Source: Methylobacteriaceae bacterium (GTDB lineage: Bacteria; Pseudomonadota; Alphaproteobacteria; Rhizobiales; Beijerinckiaceae). From it: a DNA stretch of 64,000 nucleotides. The number at the start of each line of letters is the position of its first letter. The first letter of the stretch is position 1. The notes beneath the pieces are model-generated. The model was not told where the DNA came from. It was given only the letters and a program-made list of their open reading frames with translations, and did not search any database. Location of the stretch: positions 1-64,000 of the forward strand of contig JACKJE010000007.1 in the NCBI GenBank assembly GCA_020638135.1, in the 5' to 3' direction. The translations under genes were made by a program, and so were the position numbers. This document shows, one piece after another, positions 16,170 through 24,962 of this stretch.

Positions 16170-17188
16170 CGTCGAAAAAAGGTCCAGGAAAGTCGCTGGC
16201 TGCGGCATTCGGCGCCTTCTCCGCGAGCGCTGTTGAGGAATCGCAGGCGCGCGGCGCGTCGGCGCCGCTTGTACAGCCGCGGGTCATGCCGCCGGTTCTG
16301 GGCGTTGCGAAGCGCTCTATTCAGGATCTGAGGGAAGAGCGGGACCGGTTCGAGGCGCTGGCGGCGTCCGGCGGCGGTTACCGAGAACTGTCCCCCGATC
16401 TCATAGACCCCTCGCCGTTTTCCGATCGGCTGCCCGATGACGACGATGCGGGGTTCGAGCGGTTCAAGGCCACCGTGCAGGAAAAGGGGCAGAAGGTCCC
16501 TATTCTCGTTCGTCTGCATCCTCAGGCGGAGGGCCGGTTTCAGGTCGTCTATGGACATCGCCGGCTTCGAGCGACGCGGGAGCTTGGGATCCCGGTCAAG
16601 GCTCTGGTCTGTGAATACAGCGACGAAGAGCTGGCGATCGCGCAAGGGATCGAGAATGCCGAGCGGCAGGACCTGTCCTGGATCGAGCAGGCGCTGTTCG
16701 CGACGCATTTGAGCGAGCTGAAGATCAAGGCGCGCGATGTGCGCGCTGCGCTGAGCGTGGACGACACGGAGCTATCGCGGTTTCGGCGCGCGCTTCGGGT
16801 AGTTCCCGATGATCTCATACGGGTCATTGGCCGAGCGCCGAAGGCAGGGCGTACGCGCTGGCTCTTGCTCGTCGAGGCGATCGAGACGGATCCGAACGCG
16901 CTTCAGCGAGTGCGAAAGGCCGTGGCAAATGCCAAGGCCGGCAATTCGGACGAGCGATTTGCCGCCGCGCTGTCTGGCGCGTTGCGCACGAAGGAAGCGG
17001 CGCCGGCCGCCAAGGTCGAGCCGCTGCGGCATGGCGACGCCGTGATTGGGCAGGTCGCCTTCAGTGGCAAGGGCGTCCAGTTCAGGGTGCAGCCGGATCA
17101 TTCGGCGGCGTTCGCCGATTTTCTTCGTGACGAGATCCCGGAGCTGATGAAGCGGTTTGCGGCGCGCAGCGGCGCGGCTGCTGAATAG
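16166..17188 (+). CDS. repB: RepB, ParB-type centromere-binding protein
   Basis: The start ATG overlaps the repA stop (ATGA) and follows GGGGG, giving 340 residues. The ParB nuclease-like domain contains QKVPILVRLHPQAEGRFQVVYGHRRLRATRELGIPVKAL (the GHRRLRA CTP-binding box) and GIENAERQDLSWIEQALFATHL. A helix-turn-helix follows (KARDVRAALSVDDTELSRFRRALRVVPDDLI), and the end (FADFLRDEIPELMKRFAAR) is the RepB dimerisation type. It binds parS and loads as a clamp to activate RepA. Four 26-bp palindromes at 18767-19314 are the best nearby candidates for its sites. Confidence 0.95.
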   Translation: MTSKKGPGKSLAAAFGAFSASAVEESQARGASAPLVQPRVMPPVLGVAKRSIQDLREERDRFEALAASGGGYRELSPDLIDPSPFSDRLPDDDDAGFERFKATVQEKGQKVPILVRLHPQAEGRFQVVYGHRRLRATRELGIPVKALVCEYSDEELAIAQGIENAERQDLSWIEQALFATHLSELKIKARDVRAALSVDDTELSRFRRALRVVPDDLIRVIGRAPKAGRTRWLLLVEAIETDPNALQRVRKAVANAKAGNSDERFAAALSGALRTKEAAPAAKVEPLRHGDAVIGQVAFSGKGVQFRVQPDHSAAFADFLRDEIPELMKRFAARSGAAAE

Positions 17189-17311
17189 CGGGTTTTGTGC
17201 GACGGCCGCTGTAGGCCGTCGATTTGCGTAAGTGTGAGGGGTAGGAGCGCTGTCTGGCGGCTGCGTCTCTCCCCTGCCCTGCGTCTGGCGCAACAAGGAA
17301 AGGAACGGCGC

Positions 17312-17367
17312 AAAAGAAAAGGCTCCCCGAACGACGGATCGCCCGAAGAGCCCTTGGTCTGTAGCAA
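17312..17367 (-). ncRNA. Candidate counter-transcribed RNA controlling repC2
   Basis: On the minus strand a hairpin GGCTC...GAGCC (17321-17352) with a T-rich tail TTTTCTTTTG forms an intrinsic terminator in the 327-bp repB-repC2 gap. A TTGACG hexamer at 17395-17400 on the same strand is a likely -35, giving an RNA of about 55 nt. Position, size and terminator match the incompatibility RNA of repABC plasmids, which pairs with the repC leader. The rest of the gap contains nothing else recognised. Confidence 0.65.
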
Positions 17368-17515
17368 GCCAAGAGAATCATGCTTCGATGAATCCGTCAA
17401 GATAGACGCCGGCTTTGTGAGGGTCGGCGAACGGGAAACTGCGTCTGCATCTTGGATGTGGGCGCGCGTTCCTGTGTGAGGGCGGCTGTCTTTTGCCTCG
17501 GCAAGCGAGGCTATT

Positions 17516-18757
17516 ATGCATCGGGAACCGCTGACGCCCTTTGGAGGGCGATTGGTGAAGCTCGCCCATGTGGTGACGCTGAAAGTGTCGGACGAACGCT
17601 CGTCAGAAAGTGTCGTCCACAAGTGGAGAGTTCTTGACGCGGTGATCGCGGCCAAGGAGCGACTTGGCGTACCGCAGCGTGCGATCACGGTGCTGAGCGC
17701 CCTCCTCTCGTTTCATCCAGAAGCGATTCTGAGTGGAGACAGGCTGCTTGTTTTCCCATCCAACCAGCAGCTGTCTCATAGGACCCAAGGCATGGCACAT
17801 GCCACCTTGCGACGGCATCTGGCCTCCCTGGTCGATGCCGGTCTGATAATCCGGCGCGATAGCCCGAATGGAAAGCGCTATGCCCGGCGTGGCCGGGATG
17901 GCGAGATCGAGACGGCGTTCGGCTTCGACCTTGGCCCGCTTGTTGCGCGCGCCGATGAAATCCGGGAGATGGCCGAAGCGGTTCTCTCCGAGCAGCGTGC
18001 GTTGGACCAGGCGCGCGAGAAGCTGACGATCTGTCGGCGCGACGCGGCCAAGTTCATAGCGACTGGCCTTGAAGAAGGGGTCGAGATACCGCCCGGCAGC
18101 GGCCTGCCGGGCTCCTGGGAAGCGGTCCATGAGCTCTTCCGCGGGATCGTCGCGCGTATCCCGAGGAGAGCGCCGCGGAGTGCGCTCGAGAGCCTCGCCG
18201 ACGAGCTGGGTGACTTGGCCGACCAGGTGGAAAAGCTGTTCTTGGCATCTGCCAATTCTGAAATTATGAGCGCCAATGCCTCTCATAGTGAGCGGCAGCA
18301 TCAGAATTCAAACCCAGAGAGCTCCACTGATTCTGAACCGGTCCTCCGTGGAGGCCGGGTCGCGGCGCCCGTTGCAAAGGATGTAACGTCTGAGGCGCCA
18401 CGATCGAGGGCAAGGAGCGAAGGAGCATTCCCGCTTCGGATGGTCCTCGAAGCGTGCCCGGACCTGTCTGACTACAGCAAGCGCGGGATTAGCGACTGGC
18501 GCGATTTCCTGGCGACGGTGAACGTCGTGCGGCCGCTGATAGGGATCAGTCCCAGCGCTTGGGAGGACGCGCAGGAAGCCATGGGCGAAGTCTATGCGGC
18601 GATCGCGCTTGCCTGCATCCTTCAGAAGGGACCGGTGATCAACAGCGCCGGCGGGTATTTGCGTGAGCTTGCGCGCAAGGCGAAGGCCGGCGAGTTCTCG
18701 GTTGGGCCGATGCTGATGGCGCTTCTGGCTCAGCGGACCGGGAGAAAGACGGCATGA
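17516..18757 (+). CDS. repC: Plasmid replication initiator RepC, copy 2
   Basis: 413 residues in the canonical position after repAB. MHREPLTPFGGR is the RepC N-terminal phrase; GAGG precedes the ATG. The DNA-binding region (VVHKWRVLDAVIAAKERLGVPQRAITVLSALLSFHP, TLRRHLASLVDAGLIIRRDSPNGKRYARRG) and the C-terminal EACPDLSDYSKRGISDW and SAGGYLRELARKAKAGEFSV match RepC and parallel copy 1. The middle regions of the two copies differ strongly, so they may fire at different origins or belong to two incompatibility types in one replicon. Confidence 0.94.
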   Translation: MHREPLTPFGGRLVKLAHVVTLKVSDERSSESVVHKWRVLDAVIAAKERLGVPQRAITVLSALLSFHPEAILSGDRLLVFPSNQQLSHRTQGMAHATLRRHLASLVDAGLIIRRDSPNGKRYARRGRDGEIETAFGFDLGPLVARADEIREMAEAVLSEQRALDQAREKLTICRRDAAKFIATGLEEGVEIPPGSGLPGSWEAVHELFRGIVARIPRRAPRSALESLADELGDLADQVEKLFLASANSEIMSANASHSERQHQNSNPESSTDSEPVLRGGRVAAPVAKDVTSEAPRSRARSEGAFPLRMVLEACPDLSDYSKRGISDWRDFLATVNVVRPLIGISPSAWEDAQEAMGEVYAAIALACILQKGPVINSAGGYLRELARKAKAGEFSVGPMLMALLAQRTGRKTA

Positions 18758-18766
18758 TCGACAGGG

Positions 18767-18792
18767 AAAACCTTGGCAGATGCCAAGGTTTT
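18767..18792. repeat. 26-bp palindrome, copy 1 (candidate parS)
   Basis: AAAACCTTGGCA - GA - TGCCAAGGTTTT, perfect 12-bp arms, 9 bp after the repC2 stop. Confidence 0.7.
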
Positions 18793-18846
18793 GGTCTGGG
18801 CTGGGTGTTGTCCAGCGCAAGCAGGGCAATATATTGCTCGGGAGAG

Positions 18847-19086
18847 ATGGCCCGGGTAACAGCGATGCGTGAGAAACTGACGATTGGACGGTTGGCCGAG
18901 CTCGTCGAGAAAGTCGACGTTCACTGCCAGAAGTGCCAGTCGCTCTTCAAACTTGACGTGCGGTCCGTGAAGGCGTCGCCCGGGCGGAGCGTGGCGGACG
19001 TCGAGAACGGCGAGATTCAGTGCGCGGGGTGCGGGAGTGGATTGGTCAGGCTTCTCGTCCCGGAGAGCGTTCGGCTCAGCCTGTGA
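18847..19086 (+). CDS. Small zinc-ribbon protein
   Basis: ATG 18847 (GGGAG upstream) gives 79 residues. CQKC near residue 28 and CAGC near 63 are spaced as a four-cysteine zinc ribbon (VHCQKCQSLFKLDVRS...IQCAGCGSGLVRLLV). The longer frame from 18754 would run through the first palindrome and is unlikely. The gene sits between palindrome copies 1 and 2, so it is embedded in the candidate centromere region. Function unknown; a nucleic-acid-binding role is possible. Confidence 0.6.
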   Translation: MARVTAMREKLTIGRLAELVEKVDVHCQKCQSLFKLDVRSVKASPGRSVADVENGEIQCAGCGSGLVRLLVPESVRLSL

Positions 19087-19104
19087 CCGAAGTCGGCAAG
19101 TGTG

Positions 19105-19130
19105 AAAACCTTGGCAGATGCCAAGGTTTT
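19105..19130. repeat. 26-bp palindrome, copy 2 (candidate parS)
   Basis: Identical to copy 1, perfect 12-bp arms with GA centre. Confidence 0.7.
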
Positions 19131-19202
19131 GCCTGGGCGGTTTAGTCGAGAAATGCCGGCTAGGCTGTCGAGGCTCGATTTTGCTTGAGCGGGCTGGACG
19201 CC

Positions 19203-19228
19203 AAAACCTTGGCATCTGCCAAGGTTTT
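19203..19228. repeat. 26-bp palindrome, copy 3 (candidate parS)
   Basis: Same arms with TC centre (that is, the inverse orientation of copies 1 and 2), 98 bp after copy 2. Confidence 0.7.
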
Positions 19229-19288
19229 GTCAGCTGCGAGAGCTCGGCTCTGTGAACCGGCAGGGGCGGCAGGATGACTGTCCGGCCG

Positions 19289-19314
19289 AAAAACTTGGCA
19301 TCTGCCAAGGTTTT
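19289..19314. repeat. 26-bp palindrome, copy 4 (candidate parS)
   Basis: AAAAACTTGGCA - TC - TGCCAAGGTTTT; one arm mismatch. It touches the stop codon of the PcfJ-like gene. Confidence 0.65.
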
Positions 19315-21605
19315 TACCCCGAGAGGACCCTGCTATTTGACCAGGGGGTAGCGTCGGTTGCTGATTCGATCGCTCGCAAAAACCGTTCTATGAAGGGCGG
19401 TGGCGCCTGGAAGAAGGTTTCGGATGGATCCTTGAAACGGCCGACGTGCAACGGCAGGAGGTCGGTGGTCCAGATTTCGCGCGTCAATTTGCCTTCTGAC
19501 GGCGTGAGGAAAGTGCGCAGTTGCCGGAAGATGAGATCCTTGTAGGCGCCGTGCTCCTCTTCGGACATGAATTCGGCCGGCGCCAGCTCCTCGACCTTTG
19601 AGAGTTCGAGCAGGGTAGGGAGCATCTCCCGCGCATATGGCGCAGAAAGCGCGACCTCTTCGAGGGACCGTACGATCTGCGCATGGATAGGATCTGGTTC
19701 GCTCGAATTCGGGCCTTCATGGCGGACGAGTTCGTAGCCGGTCTCGGTCGGTCGAAACTCTGCGTTGGACCGGGCCGACTCCGTTGTGATCGAGACCAGC
19801 AGGCTGTAACCGCTGGCGGCTGCGTAGCGCAGGGAAGAGACGCAGTTGCGCATCTCGCGCCCCTCCGCAAGGAGGCCTTCAGCCGTTGTAATCGGCGTGA
19901 CGGTCGCCGGCGTGCCTTGATAGTCGACCGTTGCGGCGCCTTTCAGGAAGTGCGGGAACTCGGCGCCGTTGATCTTTTCGCGGAACCGGGCGCAGCTGAT
20001 TTCGGCCGTGAAAGCAGCCGTTTCGTAGCCGTCGATTGCCAGGTGCCAACGTTCGATGATGCTCCTGAGGCGGGCCGGAGTGATCCTTGGGGCAAACAAG
20101 ATCGAGTAGGCCGCATTCTTCAGTCCGTATGGACTGTGGTCCTCGGCGCATTTGTCGTCCGCGAGCGTCTCCAGGCAATCGGCGATCCAGCTGACGACAT
20201 CGTATGCCTGCTTGGCCTCGGCAAGCGTCAGGCCCGAATGCGACACGCGCAGTGTCGGAGCGATGGCGGCCGCCAGATCCGTCAGCTTGTTGCCATCGAG
20301 AAAGTCTTCGACCTGTAGATGGAAAAGGCCGTCTGTGAGATGGCCGAATTCGCCAAGCGTGCATCCAGGCGCCTTGGGGAAGGTGCGGTGGTAGGCGTCC
20401 AGCCCATAGATCATCTCGATCGGGGGCAGGGCGGCGCGATGGACGAGGGCGCGCAAGGTTGCGGGACGAATGGGCGCATCGAAGCTTGTCAGATGCCCAA
20501 GGAAGACAGCCAGCGCCTTGTGCGCGCTGCGGCGGCCGACAATGGCCTCTCGGAAATCGTCTAGGTGTTTGAGAGCCGGGGTCACCTCGAAGTCGATTTC
20601 GAATTCCTCGGCAAACCGGCGCGATGATGGGCTTGCGAAGGCCGAGAACATGCCCCGCACAAGCGGAACGACATCCATTGCCTGCTGGAGATCGCCGAGC
20701 TCGCGCTCATGGAGGTCGCCGACGACGTAGGCGCACCTGATCAGGCTGTCGAGGTCGAGCGGCTGGCTGATGGTTCCGTCGGTCGACCGCGAAATGGTGG
20801 CGATCGCGGTGCGGGCCGCGTCCGGAAGCCTGGCGACGAAGTCCGCAACAGGTTTCTCGCTGGCCAGGATCAGGGCTTCTCGGAAGACCTTCCGCAGGAC
20901 GGGGCGGCTGGGGTGTCCGAGGGCTTCGAGGGGCGCGTCGGGCGGCGTCAGGGACTCGATGATGAAGGAGGAGGAATTCCGGTTCAGGCCTTCCTCGAAG
21001 AACGCGGCGAGGTTTTCGCGCGGGAGCGGCTGGAGGTCTTCGTCCAGTGCGGGTTGGTCGTCGTCAGCTCCAATCCGGAGTACGTCTCCGGGGATTGCCC
21101 TCAGGCGCATTCCAGAGGCGGCAGAATCCACAATGAGGTCGACAATTCCGCTACGGTGATTAACGACCCGAGCGCCGAACTTTTCGAGATCGCTTTTCCA
21201 CGTCGGCACGCCCTCGCCGCCCATGACGAAGGCGTTTGGGTGCTTCCAGAGGAGTGAAACCTCCTCCTCGGAGCAGACGATGAAGCTGACGGGAAGGATT
21301 TCGATGCTGCGCGCGATCGCCCTGGCGATCACGAGGAGCCCTGCGTCTTCGAATTTCAGGGCGATGCGCGGACCGCGTGAGAGGGTACGGATGTCGGCAG
21401 CTGCCAAGATCGGCAATTGGACCGGGACGGGGTCCGCCGCAACCGCGCAGGCGGCGGTGACGAGATCAGAATAGTTGTCGATCTGCCGGCGGTCCTGCAG
21501 GTAAGCGAGTTCCTTGCGCAGAAAATGCGGCAGGCCGTCCACGAGACTTGCCATGTTCTCGTTGATCAGCAGGAGGCCGGGGACCGTTCGGACGTTTTTA
21601 GACAT
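19314..21605 (-). CDS. PcfJ-like plasmid protein
   Basis: 763 residues. The recognisable part is near residue 570-640: ITTAEGLLAEGREMRNCVSSLRYAAASGYSLLVSITTESARSNAEFRPTETGYELVRHEGPNSSEPDPIHAQIV. It matches the PcfJ-type pattern (threshold phrase, EG..M.NCV, a glycine-tyrosine turn, then beta-strands). The long N-terminal part, about 550 residues, is helical and has no motif I can name. PcfJ-like proteins are common on plasmids and conjugative elements; their biochemical role is not settled. It converges on the replication block and its stop codon overlaps palindrome copy 4. Confidence 0.6.
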   Translation of the reverse strand: MSKNVRTVPGLLLINENMASLVDGLPHFLRKELAYLQDRRQIDNYSDLVTAACAVAADPVPVQLPILAAADIRTLSRGPRIALKFEDAGLLVIARAIARSIEILPVSFIVCSEEEVSLLWKHPNAFVMGGEGVPTWKSDLEKFGARVVNHRSGIVDLIVDSAASGMRLRAIPGDVLRIGADDDQPALDEDLQPLPRENLAAFFEEGLNRNSSSFIIESLTPPDAPLEALGHPSRPVLRKVFREALILASEKPVADFVARLPDAARTAIATISRSTDGTISQPLDLDSLIRCAYVVGDLHERELGDLQQAMDVVPLVRGMFSAFASPSSRRFAEEFEIDFEVTPALKHLDDFREAIVGRRSAHKALAVFLGHLTSFDAPIRPATLRALVHRAALPPIEMIYGLDAYHRTFPKAPGCTLGEFGHLTDGLFHLQVEDFLDGNKLTDLAAAIAPTLRVSHSGLTLAEAKQAYDVVSWIADCLETLADDKCAEDHSPYGLKNAAYSILFAPRITPARLRSIIERWHLAIDGYETAAFTAEISCARFREKINGAEFPHFLKGAATVDYQGTPATVTPITTAEGLLAEGREMRNCVSSLRYAAASGYSLLVSITTESARSNAEFRPTETGYELVRHEGPNSSEPDPIHAQIVRSLEEVALSAPYAREMLPTLLELSKVEELAPAEFMSEEEHGAYKDLIFRQLRTFLTPSEGKLTREIWTTDLLPLHVGRFKDPSETFFQAPPPFIERFLRAIESATDATPWSNSRVLSG

Positions 21606-21916
21606 CTTTGATGATCTCGCGATTTTTCAGCGCCGGACAGGGTGAGCGGACCTCCAGAGGCGTTTCATCGCCGCGACGAGACGGTCCCGGAGTGGATCGG
21701 CCTTTGTTGGCGAGGTAGGCGGCTTGGTCGTGAATTCGAGTGGGTCGAGGCAGCCGGCGCACGAAATCGTCAGAAAATCGTCGGGCGCTGGCCTTGCGCG
21801 GGCGGCATGTTGCAGTGTCGGCATGAATCGGGTCCGGTTTGGCCGGACCGGGTTATTCCGTCACGGCGCCTTGAGCGTGAGGGAATGGTGCGGCGCGCGA
21901 TTGTGCGGCGCAAGAG
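21606..21916. other. Intergenic region without a supported gene
   Basis: About 310 bp between the PcfJ-like start and the recombinase stop. It contains one ACGGAATAA motif (21853-21861) and, with a GAGGGA box, a possible 11-codon frame at 21884-21919 that I do not count as a gene. Confidence 0.5.
21853..21861. promoter_or_regulatory. Recurrent ACGGAATAA motif, site 3
   Basis: Exact match on the minus strand, 248 bp upstream of the PcfJ-like gene. Confidence 0.4.
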
Positions 21917-22825
21917 CTAAGGTGCGTCCTCGCTGGCGACGGGCCCGAGTCCGACCTTCTGAGCTTGCTCGAGAAGGTGCTGTACTGAGGACGGCGACCA
22001 TTTGGTGCCGCCTCTTGGCGTCCGCTCGCGCATCTTTTCCAGCTGCGCGGCGATTTCGCGGACTGTGAGTGCAGGATTGGCGATCTTGATGCCGACGACC
22101 AGCATGGCTAGGCGGTCGTTCGGAAGCGATCGCGGCGCCTTGTTCAACAAGTTGGCCGGGAGGAGTTTTTCGCGGACGGCTCGTTTGGCGGCGCGCCGGA
22201 GGCGCTCGACCGTCCAATTGGCGCCGCTCTTCTGGTTGAGGACGCGTACGACGTCCTCCCAAGGCGAGTATGGGCGCATTTGCCTGACGATGGTCGCCCA
22301 GGCGTCCATGCCGGCGACAACCTCGTCCGTGAAGACTTTGTCGCGCGCAGCAGCCGTCTTTCGGATCGCGGCTGGATCGCCTTTCCGGAGCCCGGGGTTT
22401 CCGGGCAGGCGGCCTCTTGCCTTGGCAGCTGCCACGCCGGCCTTGGTGCGCTCGGAGATGAGCGCCCGTTCGAGCTGAGCGACGGCGCCAAGCACCTGGA
22501 GCGAGAACATCCCTTGGGGCGTCGACGTGTCGATCGGGTCCCGCAGGGATCGGAAATGGGCTCCACGCGCCGTTAGACCTTCGATGACTTCGAGCAGGTG
22601 GCTCACCGAGCGCGCGAGGCGGTCCAGACGAGCTACCACTAGGATGTCGCCGGCGCGGATCTCTTTCAGGAGCCGGGCGAGCTCCGGACGGGCCCGAGAC
22701 GCGCCCGAGGCATGTTCTTCGAAGATCGTGCGGCATCCGGCGCGCCGAAGTTCGTCTGTCTGGGCGTCGGTCGCCTGCTCGTCGGTCGAGACGCGGGCAT
22801 AGCCCAGCAGCCGCGGAGTCGCCAT
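21917..22825 (-). CDS. Serine site-specific recombinase (resolvase/invertase)
   Basis: ATG 22825 gives 302 residues beginning MATPRLLGYARVSTDEQATDAQ. The catalytic serine is in YARVSTDEQ, and LVVARLDRLARSVSHLLEVIEGL plus GMFSLQVLGAVAQLERALISERTKAGVAAAKARGR are the resolvase core and long E-helix. The C-terminal extension of about 150 residues (IVRQMRPYSPWEDVVRVLNQKSGANWTVERLRRAAKRAV and further) is longer than in Tn3 resolvases and carries two helical DNA-binding-like repeats. A start at 22912 is possible. It may resolve plasmid multimers or belong to a lost transposon. Confidence 0.9.
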   Translation of the reverse strand: MATPRLLGYARVSTDEQATDAQTDELRRAGCRTIFEEHASGASRARPELARLLKEIRAGDILVVARLDRLARSVSHLLEVIEGLTARGAHFRSLRDPIDTSTPQGMFSLQVLGAVAQLERALISERTKAGVAAAKARGRLPGNPGLRKGDPAAIRKTAAARDKVFTDEVVAGMDAWATIVRQMRPYSPWEDVVRVLNQKSGANWTVERLRRAAKRAVREKLLPANLLNKAPRSLPNDRLAMLVVGIKIANPALTVREIAAQLEKMRERTPRGGTKWSPSSVQHLLEQAQKVGLGPVASEDAP

Positions 22826-22912
22826 CAGCGGCGTCCGGGTTGCTGGCGGCGGGTGATCGGCCGAATTGGCATTCTGGGGCTCCATATGGTCGCTTTCGAC
22901 CGATTTCCGCAT

Positions 22913-23466
22913 TTTGAAGGCCCAAATGGCGTTTGTCCAGACATTGCGGATGCCGGAAACCGGTCGGTTGATAACGCCCCTAGTAGCCCGGAAGGGTATG
23001 CTTTTCGGGCCTTTCAGGCGTATCCCGGCCGCGCTCGGCGGCCATTTGAAGCCCCGTACAGACGCCGGTTGGCGGCGGGCGAAGATGCCAAGGCATTGAA
23101 ATCACAGCGCTTTGTGGTGTCCATAGGCTGTCAGCCGATCGATTTGGAGCTTTTTCGGCCAATTTTTGAGGGCAAAAACGCAGTCCGTATCGCGGAACGC
23201 AAAAGCGTGTTAGGTTCCGTTGCGCTTCAGAGTGAGAGTGAATACAATGCTGTAAGATGAGCGCGAAAGGGCATTGCCGGTCAATTTCGGCCCTAGAAAT
23301 GGGCTTTGAGCAAGGTTCGCTTGTCGGAGGCCGGAAAGGGAAGGTCGATGAGGTGTTTAGGCGGCAATCTGAATAAGTCAGTTTAAGAAGCGTTTTCAGC
23401 TTAAAAGTGCAATTCTGAAGCTGTAAGCCAAAACAAATGGCGAAAGCGCAGGGAAAACAAGGCGAT
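22913..23466. other. Intergenic region without a supported gene
   Basis: About 550 bp between divergent genes. A small hairpin GCCCGGAAG / CTTTTCGGGC sits near 22986-23010. I found no clear resolvase site, promoter or coding frame. Confidence 0.4.
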
Positions 23467-24558
23467 ATGACTTGTATCGATTGGAACTGGGACACTGTCC
23501 CGTGGAGGCAAATTGCCGGGCCGCTCAGCCGCGCTGACGATTTGCTCTCCCGTTTGGACGACCGCCTTGCAAAAAGTCCCATTAAGGAGGGGTGGATTGC
23601 GCGGTCGCATTATTATGAGGCCTGCGATGGCATGTGGATTGCGGGCGAACTGGTCCATCTTGAGGATTTGGTCCTTCATAACGAGCGAATGGACCTCCGG
23701 AGCCCTACGCACGAGTTAACGAAAGCGCACGCGATCTTCAGGGCGCGTCAGAGGATCGCCCAGGAGGCGCCGGATTGGGCGCTTTCGAGCGCCGGCCTCG
23801 CTACGTTGCGCGGAAAGGGCGGTTTCGGATCAGAATCTTCCGTCTTGACGGAAGAACCGGATGAGGGCGACGAGCCGTTGGCCGACGAGGACGATCAAAA
23901 CGATCTCTCGAGCGAATTCGCGGCGCTCGATGCCGCTATGGCGCGCACGCAGCGGCTTTTGGCCGGCGAGCCGCTCCCGGAGAAGAGCGAGCTTGTCTAT
24001 GACCCGCTCTGGGATGAAGACCGGCGCCTTGATGAGTGGCGGGCTGTGGTCCGGCGCGCCGGCGAGCTGCCGCCGACGCTCGCCGCGGCGATCGCTCTCG
24101 ATGCTTGGGAGCGCCTGCAGCCGCTTCAGCACGCGATGTGGCTTGGGCCGTTACTGGCGGCCGCGCTGCTGCGGGAGAAGGGCAGGGCGAAAGCGCATCT
24201 GCCGCGCATAGCCGCCGGCATCAAGGCGCTGCCGCGAGAGGTTCGCCGGGCAAAGGATCCCGCTGCGCGGCTTGTAGGGCGCGTGGAAGCGATCGCGGCG
24301 GCTGCCGAGAAAGGCATAGCCGATCATGATCGCTGGTCGCTCGCGCGGGCAGGGTTTCAGGTGAAGCTCGAGGGCCGCCGGTCGACGTCGAAGCTCGGCG
24401 AGCTCGTCGATTTCGCTATGGCACGTCCACTCGTGACAACCAGCATGATCGGGAAGCAGCTTAGGATCACGCCCCGCGCGGCACAGAATCTACTTGCTGA
24501 ACTCGGACTGCGGGAGGCGACGAGTAGAGCGCGATACCGCGCGTGGGGAGTATTTTGA
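23467..24558 (+). CDS. RHE_PE00001-type protein (DUF1612 with helix-turn-helix)
   Basis: ATG 23467 with AAGG upstream gives 363 residues. The N-terminal pattern WNWDTVPWRQIAGPLSRADDLLSRLDDRLAKSPIKEGWIARSHYYEACDGMWIAGELVHLEDLVLHN is characteristic of this rhizobial plasmid family. The middle holds the DUF1612 block (WRAVVRRAGELPPTLAAAIALDAWERLQPLQHAMWLGPLLAAALLR). The C-terminus is a winged helix (ARPLVTTSMIGKQLRITPRAAQNLLAELGLREATSRARYRAWGVF). The function is unproven; it has been viewed as a transcription-factor-like protein. It is a good marker of Hyphomicrobiales mobile DNA. Confidence 0.88.
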   Translation: MTCIDWNWDTVPWRQIAGPLSRADDLLSRLDDRLAKSPIKEGWIARSHYYEACDGMWIAGELVHLEDLVLHNERMDLRSPTHELTKAHAIFRARQRIAQEAPDWALSSAGLATLRGKGGFGSESSVLTEEPDEGDEPLADEDDQNDLSSEFAALDAAMARTQRLLAGEPLPEKSELVYDPLWDEDRRLDEWRAVVRRAGELPPTLAAAIALDAWERLQPLQHAMWLGPLLAAALLREKGRAKAHLPRIAAGIKALPREVRRAKDPAARLVGRVEAIAAAAEKGIADHDRWSLARAGFQVKLEGRRSTSKLGELVDFAMARPLVTTSMIGKQLRITPRAAQNLLAELGLREATSRARYRAWGVF

Positions 24559-24710
24559 TATTTTTATCGGCTTTTCGGATTTAGCCGTTGGTAGGTGACA
24601 GATCCGGTGCACGTCGGTTTGATGCGTCAGCGTTGGCGAACGGTTACATATTCATTTTTTGCCCTTTGCAGGCTACGCTTCGCGTCCGCAGATTGAAGGT
24701 CAACATAGAA

Positions 24711-24944
24711 ATGAAATGGTCTTGGAATACACGCAAAGGCCGCGTCTGGATCGTTCCCAAAGCGGAATTGGGCACTGTGCGCTACCACGTCGTATATGAC
24801 GGAGAGTCCCTGGGCAGCTATTCCTCACCCCAGCAAGCGGCCGATGACGTTTCTGGCGGACACACGTTCGATCCAGGAAATGGAGTAGACCTTGGCTCAC
24901 TTGGGATTTCGGGCGACCTCGGAGACTGGCAGCGGTCGGCATAG
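24711..24944 (+). CDS. Small hypothetical protein
   Basis: ATG 24711 gives 77 residues (MKWSWNTRKGRVWIVPKAEL). GAAGG lies about a dozen bases upstream. The sequence alternates strands and turns (VRYHVVYDGESLGSYSSPQQAADDVSGGHTF), suggesting a small beta fold of the type attached to restriction or phage loci. It converges on the restriction endonuclease gene with an 18-bp gap. Function unknown. Confidence 0.5.
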   Translation: MKWSWNTRKGRVWIVPKAELGTVRYHVVYDGESLGSYSSPQQAADDVSGGHTFDPGNGVDLGSLGISGDLGDWQRSA

Positions 24945-24962
24945 GCCCACCGGTGCCACATT

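Noticed and set aside
18754..18846. Extension of the zinc-ribbon gene to 18754
   Set aside because: It would start inside the end of repC2 and translate through the first palindrome; the later ATG has a better signal.
21884..21919. Eleven-codon frame with a GAGGGA box
   Set aside because: Too short to support as a gene and Arg-rich by chance in a GC-rich stretch; it also overlaps the end of the recombinase gene.
22913..23466. Resolvase recombination site upstream of the serine recombinase
   Set aside because: No set of paired inverted subsites of the expected type was visible.
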